NCBI RefSeq assembly: GCF_029784165.1
Contig: NC_073696.1
Coordinates: 3,472,001 to 3,536,000, forward strand
From: Wyeomyia smithii
Lineage: Eukaryota; Arthropoda; Insecta; Diptera; Culicidae
Direction of reading: 5' to 3'
Length of the DNA: 64,000 bases
Positions 57,347 through 64,000 of the stretch are shown here, piece after piece. The notes under the pieces are model-generated. The model was not told the DNA's origin and did no database searches. It saw nothing but the letters and a program-made list of their open reading frames with translations. The position numbers were made by a program, and so were the translations under genes. Numbering within the stretch: the first letter of the stretch is position 1; each line of letters opens with the position of its first letter.

Positions 57347-57539
57347 AACGTGATCGATTTGTGATTCGGTCTGTTGTGGTGATCTCCAGGTGTACCAATA
57401 TGGGAGGGTATGCTAACGGAAGGTACTACATATGGCCATGTTCTTGGAGGCGGGGGAGTCAATTAGTCGAAGGCCGGTTTTCGTTCGTTAGCTGGTGAGC
57501 GCTGAACTTCCCAATAACTGGTCTAAATTCCTCCTCCTG

Positions 57540-57880
57540 GCCTACCTGAGCGTTAAGATCTCCGATGTCGATTCTAACGTCATGTTTTGGGCAGCTATCG
57601 TATGCACGCTCTAGCTGCGCGTTAAAGGCGTCCTTAACCGTCCATTACCCAACCAGGCGCTTCTGCATTCCACCCATCACAATAAAAGCTGTGCCCAGCT
57701 CGTGTGTGCTGCCGCAGCTCTGGTAGATGGTATACCCATCTTTGTACGTGTGTACCAATACTCCCTTCCAGCATACCTCCTGCAGCGCTACAATATCGAA
57801 CTTGCGGACCCTCAATAAGGTGGAAAGAATGCGGTTCTTTCCCAAAAAATTAAGGGACTTTCAGTTCCATGGTCCGAGTT
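57540..57880 (-). pseudogene. RTE-like LINE: endonuclease N-terminal part
   Basis: The minus-strand frame from about 57845 reads LSTLLRVRKFDIVALQEVCW, then KGVLVHTYKDGYTIYQSCGS and AFIVMGGM. This contains the catalytic Glu (ALQEVRW motif). Past a stop, RIDIGDLNAQVG (about 57570-57540) gives the GD.NA catalytic strand. Just upstream, the expected TWN motif is blurred by a stop (GPWN, stop, KSLNFLGKN). Confidence 0.65.
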
Positions 57881-58080
57881 CCCAATCGTTAGTCCATTTT
57901 CGTTGCCTGGGTCTATGCCGATTGTTCCGGTCCGAATTTACATTGTTTGCTTCCTGTACTGATGATTTTTACGGCTGGCTTGTAAAGCCTGCACCAACCC
58001 CCTGTCTCGCCGGAGGACCATCGTGTCAGTACTGTTTAGAGTCCCACGTTGACACCAGAAAATCGATCAGCCGCCCCTAA

Positions 58081-59262
58081 CATGGAGAACAACGCTGTTT
58101 TGAGCCGCACCATCTTGGTGAACAGACGCTCAGGTTGGCGAAGCATTTCCTCTACCGCCGGATTATGATTAGCGCCCCAATGATCGCGTCGTATCGTCTC
58201 ACCTAGCTATTGCATGATTGACAACATTGCCCAAGCTACGCCAACCAGTTGTGTCCATGTTTCAGCTGGCAGTCTATTGTGATCATGCGACTCGTGGAGG
58301 CGTGAGATAGGAACTTGTGAGGACCGGAGCTAAGTCGATCGCTCCTTCCAACTCACCATTTGAAGTCCATTTTTACAAACACGCATTTTTACTAAATTAC
58401 TAAGCTAAATTAAATTTCTATTCCTGAATAAGGCCCTTGAATTCCGGATTTTTTTCGACTCGTATAATCGGTAGTGACGATGGAAGGCCAATAAAAAAGG
58501 AGAAAAAAAGTCCAAAGGAATAAAAAAGAGCATCGCCTAAACCGTAGAGACTCACTATCGATTATGTAGAGGTTTATTGTACCTAATAGCAATACATGTC
58601 AATGTGATGCTACCTTTCTTGTTTGTTTGGCCCAGATTTTGACAGTTCGTTTGGCTCACAACATTCTCTCCGCTCATATCTCCCTCTGAGTTTTGCTAGT
58701 TCGTATTATACAAACACAAACATAACCCTGCAATATGGCCGACAAAAAATTGACTGCCTCCAATATTTTTGCCAAAAATAACAATCTTCTAATCAAATCT
58801 AGTAAATCTGATGGTCGAACACAAGACTTATTTTTTGTTAAGTGCCAGCAAAAACAATTATTCAAGAACGAAAGTTTCAGCAGCTATAATTTACTTCCAC
58901 ACATCCATTAAAATTTTGTCGTGTTCGAACGAGCACGAACGAGTGATTTTTTTATCAACGGGTAGACGATAACATCGAGAGCGTCGCAAAAATTGTCCAC
59001 TTTAAAATGCCTAAAACTAAGTCAGTTTCCAACGGATTTGCTTCATTTTTAGGGCAATCGTTTGGAAAATTAACTATGCGTCCACCAAAATGCGGAAAAT
59101 TGTGAGTTTGTGTGCTAACTATTGTACTATTGAAAAATGTAGAACCTTGTTGAAGGCATGTTTCGACCAATCAGAGCTGAAGCAAGGCATTCTTCCCCAG
59201 CACAGTCGACGCAAAATATACAACCGCTTTGTTGTTGTTGTTTAAGTCCCTGTTGTTCGCAA
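58081..59262. other. Non-coding stretch, nothing firm
   Basis: About 58081-58400 may still be 5' untranslated sequence of the RTE-like LINE (GC-richer, same strand trend). The rest is AT-rich with chance frames only. Confidence 0.3.
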
Positions 59263-59273
59263 AGTTACGTATA

Positions 59274-59696
59274 CCGAAAGTTTTACTCCGAAGTGATTCG
59301 CGATAAGGGCGCAACTAGCAAAATGTAAACAAATTGATTTATTACACCATTGGCTTTAAAAAGACTGACAAAATTCCCGTTTTTTTTTGTAATAATCGAT
59401 AAAATTATTCAACACAAACAGCTTAGTTTTTAGTGAAGGGGGATAGAATAGTTTACTTAAACCAAAAGATACTTTTGAATTAGGCCCTTTTCATTGTTTA
59501 GAAGAAACGGACAACAGGAAAAATGAAAACAAGCAGATCTCATGCATAAATGCCCCCGTCGATTTCAAGCATAGATGTCTACGTCAATTTTTGGTTTTGA
59601 AGGTATTGTTATTCACTTTCATATTAATGTAAACAACCCCAATGTTTACATTCTGCTAGTTGCGCCCGAATCGCAAATCACTCCGGAACTCTCAGT
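59274..59696. mobile_element. Inverted-repeat element, 423 bp, with 9-11-bp target duplication
   Basis: The left arm contains CTCCGAAGTGATTCGCGAT and then GGGCGCAACTAGCAAAATGT. The right arm, reversed, contains TTCCGGAGTGATTTGCGAT and then GGGCGCAACTAGCAGAATGT; the arms are about 60-65 bp. AGTTACGTATA flanks both ends directly (59263-59273 and 59697-59707). Because TACGTA is itself a palindrome, the true duplication may be 9 bases, as in Mutator-like elements. No transposase is present. Confidence 0.65.
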
Positions 59697-59707
59697 AGTT
59701 ACGTATA

Positions 59708-60666
59708 AAGGCTAGCATGCAGAAATTTAGTCTTCATTCCATAACCGATTTTTGCAGCAAGAGGACGGTTGACTTACTCGAAACTGGCTCACCTGCAACC
59801 GGCAAAGCAGCAGCTGATTTTAGCGCAGAAAGGCTGAGCACAATAATCCAAATTTCAAACAGGTTAGAAAAACATCTTCTTAGGATGTTTTATAGTGAAA
59901 ACTGAATTGTCTGTGTAAAATTATTCAAGCAATTTCAATTTCACGGGTACACCACTATAAACAATATACATGCAAAACTTTTATTTTTCTGAATTTCGAT
60001 GCTACATCAATTTTCCGGCAACAATATTTACAAACTTTAGCTTATATTGACTCTTCCAAGCCAAACGACTATTGCAAATATGTGATATTTTATCTGTAGT
60101 CTAATCCTTTCCATGATTATTCTAATTTATGGATCCGCAATTTTCTAGCAGAACAATCAAAAATAACAAGAACTTCGGTTTTTTTTTTGTATAGTTTTTT
60201 GCTATTGAACGATAGTTTAACTGTTCTCCAAACTTGTGACATAATCATGGACATATTTTCCCAATTGTACAAAACGATTCCAACACCAACCAATTGACTT
60301 TGCACTCGGGCCAAATTATTGACGAAAATACCAGTGCGGTAGTGCAAATAATAGAAAAACACATGGTCCAAATTTTGTCAGTCTCGCCGCTGACCCGTAC
60401 GGCAGTGTGTTATTTTTAAACAGAATGCCAAATAATTATTATTATTTTAATGTTATATGACTTATAACCAAACCACTTCATCATAGTATTTGCAGTCAAA
60501 GGTCACAAACTTCACTCCTTTTTTTGTTTTAAACTGGTATTATTTAGAAAAATTTCCGTTATAAACATCTAAACACTGCGACACTGTGACGTGTTTTAAG
60601 TGCTTTATAGAAATCGAAACATGTTTACTTGAACAGAGCTGTAAAGCGGGCCTCTCAAATTCAAGG
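59708..60666. other. Non-coding stretch with a repeat shared with the window end
   Basis: The segment at 60269-60313 (CAAAACGATTCCAACACC, then CAATTG.CTTTGCACTCGGGCC) resembles 63957-64000 in the same orientation. The remainder is AT-rich and unrecognised. Confidence 0.35.
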
Positions 60667-60870
60667 TTAATTGTCACCAGGCTTGTCGTTCTTCCTCAGA
60701 GAGTCACTAGCGTGTAGGAGAATGTCTTTCACTGTGGAAACAACTGCTCTCAGACTGACGAGCAAATCAACGAACTTGCTTGAAGAAAGCAGTAAATCGT
60801 GTCTATCTGAGGATCTTGCAAGAAGCACCATGGTGGTTTCTGAAATACCTCTCATGAGAGACTGGGCTTC
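60667..60870 (-). CDS. Candidate terminal coding exon of an unknown gene
   Basis: On the minus strand an acceptor-like stretch (TTTCTTAATGTCTTTTCGTG, then TGAG) ends at 60871. It is followed in phase 0 by 67 codons: EAQSLMRGISETTMVLLARS, SDRHDLLLSSSKFVDLLVSL, RAVVSTVKDILLHASDSLRK, NDKPGDN, then TAA. The product would be almost entirely helical and amphipathic. Composition is GC-richer and more codon-like than the surroundings. The family was not recognised, and no second exon was found on this strand to the right, so it could also be a duplicated or processed gene fragment. Confidence 0.35.
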   Translation of the reverse strand, partial: EAQSLMRGISETTMVLLARSSDRHDLLLSSSKFVDLLVSLRAVVSTVKDILLHASDSLRKNDKPGDN

Positions 60871-60954
60871 CTCACACGAAAAGACATTAAGAAAGTAGAT
60901 TGCGTTTTGTTGTTTTGGTAGAAAATTTAAAAAAATGTTAACGCAAAAAGTCAT

Positions 60955-61739
60955 ATATTAGGCCAAATATCTCGAGTGAGTCTAGGTATCTTTTAAATAT
61001 GAAATCAAAAAAGCTTCACTCATTCACTCCCCACTACTTCTTTCTTCGAGAAAACTCAAGTTGTCTCTACTGCATTATCTCAGTGCGTAGGGTAATCACT
61101 CTTGTCTCGCTCAGCTATAGTGTTAGCAGCAAGCGTGGTTTTTTTTGCAAGCGGAAGAAACACAGCACGAAGCAGAAGAATGAAATGTGGTGCAAAAAAT
61201 GCTACACGTAGCGCTCATGCCGGAACAGAAATGAAAGGTGACATTTAACTCCGCTCTTTTCACATTTTGAGTAAATAACAAACCTGATTAACACATTTCA
61301 AGAAAATCAGGTTTTGATCAGGATATTGATTCAAATGAATGAAATAAGGCACAAGGGGTTTACCATGAACATAACCTTCTTATTTATTACTATAATTGAT
61401 CTTGATTTCAAATCAAAATAAACCGTTGAATTGTCGTTAAAATTTATTTGATAAGATATTGGAGATAAGTACTCTAGATGAACAACGAAGAAAATTAGCA
61501 ACAACAATCTGCATACTTAGAATTTACCGCCGAATCTCAATAATTTATTATCGAGAACGGTACCACAGAGTGCTCGATTAAAAAATTAACAGCTGTCACA
61601 CTTTTTCATAAATCTCACATCAACCTAAATGAAATTTCGGCACAAAATATCTCAAATCTCGGGAGTGTTACGGGTGTAGGTTTTACCGAGCTCGAACATT
61701 ATATTTAAGTCTGTGAAATCACGGCAGCTATAGACTGAT
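60955..61739. other. Non-coding stretch, nothing recognised
   Basis: A pyrimidine-rich stretch at 61010-61230 has a plus-strand chance frame and recalls the middle part of the repeat at 22680-23040 only loosely. The rest is AT-rich. Confidence 0.3.
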
Positions 61740-62095
61740 CCAGAAAGAAAGGGCACACCATCAAGTCCGTAAAAAATTGTTTTATTTATATTAACTTTTC
61801 CTGGTTTCTCAACAGTTCATGAAAGTTTTTGGATCGATTTTTCATGTATAAGCAAGTCCTCGAACTCTTCCTCTAACGTTCTTCATAGACTGCATAGACT
61901 GCATAGACTGATTAGCAACAATTTAAGACGCTTTTGTCTAATTTCGTTTGAATTTTTCCACGGTATGCGCTGGCTTAACACGTTGGCGAAGATACCTCTT
62001 GACCAGAGCCCAAAACCGTTCAATGAAACGAATTTCAGGACAATTTTGAAAATTCACGTTTTTGGAAACAATTATCACGTTTTCCGATTTGTATC
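61740..62095 (-). pseudogene. Tc1/mariner-group transposase C-terminal part
   Basis: The minus-strand reading VIIVSKNVNFQNCPEIRFIE, then RFWALVKRYLRQRVKP, matches the block around the third catalytic residue of IS630/Tc1/mariner transposases (NPPN.P..RPIE.FW..LK). The Glu codon is at 62021-62019. After a stop the tail continues NQSMQSMQSMKNVRGRVRGL and AYT. The triple QSM comes from three copies of a 9-base unit at 61883-61910. The first two Asp motifs are not visible to the right. Remnant only. Confidence 0.6.
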
Positions 62096-63117
62096 AGTCC
62101 ATAGCCAATTCATATCCTATCTAGCATTGTCGAAATCAGTGGTTCCCATCTTTTTAGGCTTCTCGACCCCTTCTACTAAGTACAGAGGGCTTCCCTTAAA
62201 TTAATTTCAAATATCAAATTAAAATAGCGGCCTGTGTTTGTTAGTCACACATCGTCCTGCACTTTTAATTTGTAGAAGAATTAAAAATCTACTCTCACAG
62301 AGGTATATAGAAAGAAATCATGATCAAATTTACCAAGGTGACATTTCGCATACTCATATTTGATGTGGGAGAAGCTGTCATTACGTTACGCCACGAAACT
62401 ATAAGAATGAATTATTTTGAAAAAGGGCGGACACCTCTACAATATGCGTTGAAAAAACTAATGTTGATAATTGCATTAATCGTTCTTTTTCAAGACATTT
62501 ATTTAGAAAATGTCAATGGGTATCTTTTATCAACAAACTAAAACTGAACTGAAACTTAAAAAAATGGATATTATTGCTAAGAAAGAAGAGTTAGTCTGTA
62601 CTTTGCTGCTGCTAACCAGAAATAACAGATTGAACTTACACACGCTGTGCGTCACACCGGGCTTACTTACTTTTTTAAGACTGGTCACTCAAAAGTCCCC
62701 ATTTTCGAGACAATTTAACTAAAGTCATTTTACGTTTTCGTTCATTTAGTCACTTTTTCAACTATTTTGAGCGTAAAATCAAACCACAATTTCATTTTTT
62801 GTTCAGTGTATTCAAAAAGCCAGCACAGAAGTGTTTATATCATAAAAACAATCTGTGCTGTGCTCCATCTGTACCCTACAGCACTTTTTAAACTTTTGTG
62901 GCATTGTTAGAAAGTTTTTGCTCTCCGCACTTTTTTCGTTTTCGCAGTCACTTAAAGAGAAGTAAGTTGATATGCGTTGTGGTGCTCAATCTTCCCTTAG
63001 ACTTACTTTTCTCTTATCTTCTCTATCGACGTCTTATCATCGCCTCAAACAAGTCACTGTAGCGTAGGTATAACAAGTTGCTTCTACTTGATGAAGTTTC
63101 CAAAGGCTTAGAAGGGC
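62096..63117. other. Non-coding stretch, nothing recognised
   Basis: AT-rich; a short stem (GCACAGA...TCTGTGC) occurs at about 62823-62860 but it is too small to call. Confidence 0.3.
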
Positions 63118-63292
63118 TTTTTTTTTTGATTCTGTAGATAAGTTTTTGTGTGGAGAAGCCTGAGGATTAACTTATGCTAAATCCACTGACATCGAATAGC
63201 CTGATTATACTAAGATTCGAACCCTATGACCACTCGCTTGCCCCTCGACTCTGTAACCTTGCGGCTACGAAGCTCCTTAAACACAAGTAGGG
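63118..63292 (-). mobile_element. tRNA-derived SINE fragment
   Basis: On the minus strand the sequence has a tRNA-like head with an A-box-like word (TAGCCGCAAGG) and a B box (GGTTCGAATCT) about 45 bases later, the spacing of an internal RNA polymerase III promoter. It ends in an A-run (63118-63129 as T on the plus strand). It resembles mosquito tRNA-related SINEs on family knowledge, without a confirmed name. Confidence 0.5.
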
Positions 63293-64000
63293 ATTACTCG
63301 TGGATGACAGCAGCTACAGTCTGGTATCGGCAGACACGCATAACTTTCCATACTGATTTTGGTCACTTTTGAGTTATCATCGGGAATCAACTGAATTGTT
63401 ATCATATTTTCTGGGAAAAAAAATAAAATTGATGCTTTTGTATGGAAAAACATGGAAAAAATACCAAGTTGTTTTTGTCCCATATTGAAAGTACCCGCAT
63501 TACAGTCCCACTGCATAGTGGTACAAACTGCAAACATATAATTTTGCTCCAGATAAGTGTATATCGGATTATATTAGGCATATAGAAGTATATCATTTAA
63601 TTAACTAGACTAATGTTGTTTTTCTGCAGTACAATCTACGTTGCCAATGATACTGCCGGTTGCTGGTTGAATTTATATGTGTTGGGACTAAGTATGCGAG
63701 TACTTTTGAAATGTACCCGCATGTTTTGTCCCATTTTGTCTTTTTTTCAAGCTAAATAACGTAAAACCAATTCCATCCATGGTTTTTTGTTCTCAACGAT
63801 AAACTTGTGGTGCTATGAAACTGTTATGGTCATTGGTTCTGGATGTAATTGCTGGAAATTCGAAAATTCACGGATAATATTAAATCGTCGTTCTCTCAAC
63901 ATGTTGTTTTTCATTATGGGACAGTTATCCGGGTACCGACAGCAAAAGAGGTTGACAAAACGATTCCAATGTCAGCCAATTGGCTTCGCATTCCGGCCAA
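63293..64000. other. Non-coding stretch to the window end, partly repetitive
   Basis: The words GTACCCGCAT and TTTTGTCCCA occur twice (about 63470-63500 and 63711-63740). The last 44 bases match 60269-60313. No gene was seen. Confidence 0.35.

Larger units (their letters stand above)
55575..58080 (-). mobile_element. RTE-like LINE, near full-length ORF2, frameshifted
   Basis: On the minus strand the copy runs from a 5' part near 58080 (reading across frames IGIDPGNENGLTIG) through endonuclease and reverse transcriptase. It ends in a short tandem tail (AAGTAAGTAAGTAAGC, 55589-55574). Short-repeat tails instead of poly-A are typical of RTE-type LINEs, supporting that clade over I or Jockey. 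Several stops and frameshifts separate the domains. Confidence 0.65.

Noticed and set aside
59759..59862. Exon-like stretch with TTTTTGCAG acceptor and ACAG|GTTAGA donor
   Set aside because: Splice-like words alone are common; the translated product was not recognised and no partner exon was found.
62823..62860. Small stem-loop GCACAGA/TCTGTGC as a microRNA candidate
   Set aside because: The stem is only 7 bp with a long AT-rich loop, too short for a microRNA precursor.

Overview
The window is AT-rich animal nuclear DNA with spliced genes, GT-AG introns, many decayed LINEs and a dense load of small inverted-repeat DNA elements. The mix of families (Jockey, CR1, RTE-like and I/Loa-like LINEs, Helitrons with insect-type termini, mariner/Tc1 relatives, TWA-target-site elements with G-runs, and a dispersed repeat ending in a CCTTTCT/AGAAAGG hairpin) points to a mosquito, probably a culicine. 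That assignment is inference from family resemblance; no species-specific gene was recognised.

The one well-supported host gene lies on the + strand. Four coding exons (34159-34475, 36696-37110, 50029-50481, 50538-51941) join without a phase clash into an 862-residue predicted single-pass membrane protein. It has a Ser/Thr-rich, sequon-bearing N-terminal part, one transmembrane helix, an acidic helical segment and a long disordered tail ending in TLF. I do not recognise its family. Intron 1 (2.2 kb) has an AG-free stretch of about 290 bases before a CAGCAG tandem acceptor, which suggests regulated splicing. Intron 2 is 12.9 kb and filled with repeats; intron 3 is 56 bases. A possible separate terminal exon lies on the minus strand at 60667-60870.

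Layout. 1-2745: two Jockey-type LINE pieces, tail to tail. 6.1-6.8 kb: LINE remnant. 7.4-13.4 kb: pogo-like and TWA-type small elements, a Penelope-type reverse-transcriptase fragment, a 1.87-kb element with about 105-bp inverted ends, and a mariner transposase remnant interrupted by a 394-bp element. 17.7-19.9 kb: a CR1-type LINE carrying a 508-bp element with a 9-bp target duplication. 20.9-25.1 kb: Helitron helicase remnants, a Helitron 3' end and a second, inverted Helitron copy. 25.4-29.5 kb: a dispersed repeat split by a 1.7-kb inverted-repeat element. 30.0-32.0 kb: a foldback element whose left arm was entered by a complete 1,379-bp Helitron. 34.1-51.9 kb: the host gene. 55-58 kb: a palindromic mini-element and an RTE-like LINE. 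59.3-63.3 kb: another inverted-repeat element, a Tc1/mariner transposase tail and a tRNA-derived SINE.

Nearly every transposon open frame is broken, so most of the window reads as layered, nested insertions. In two places (the Helitron and the 1.7-kb element) a paralogous empty site inside the same window lets the insertion point be read directly. No CRISPR array, operon, rRNA gene or convincing functional tRNA gene was seen.
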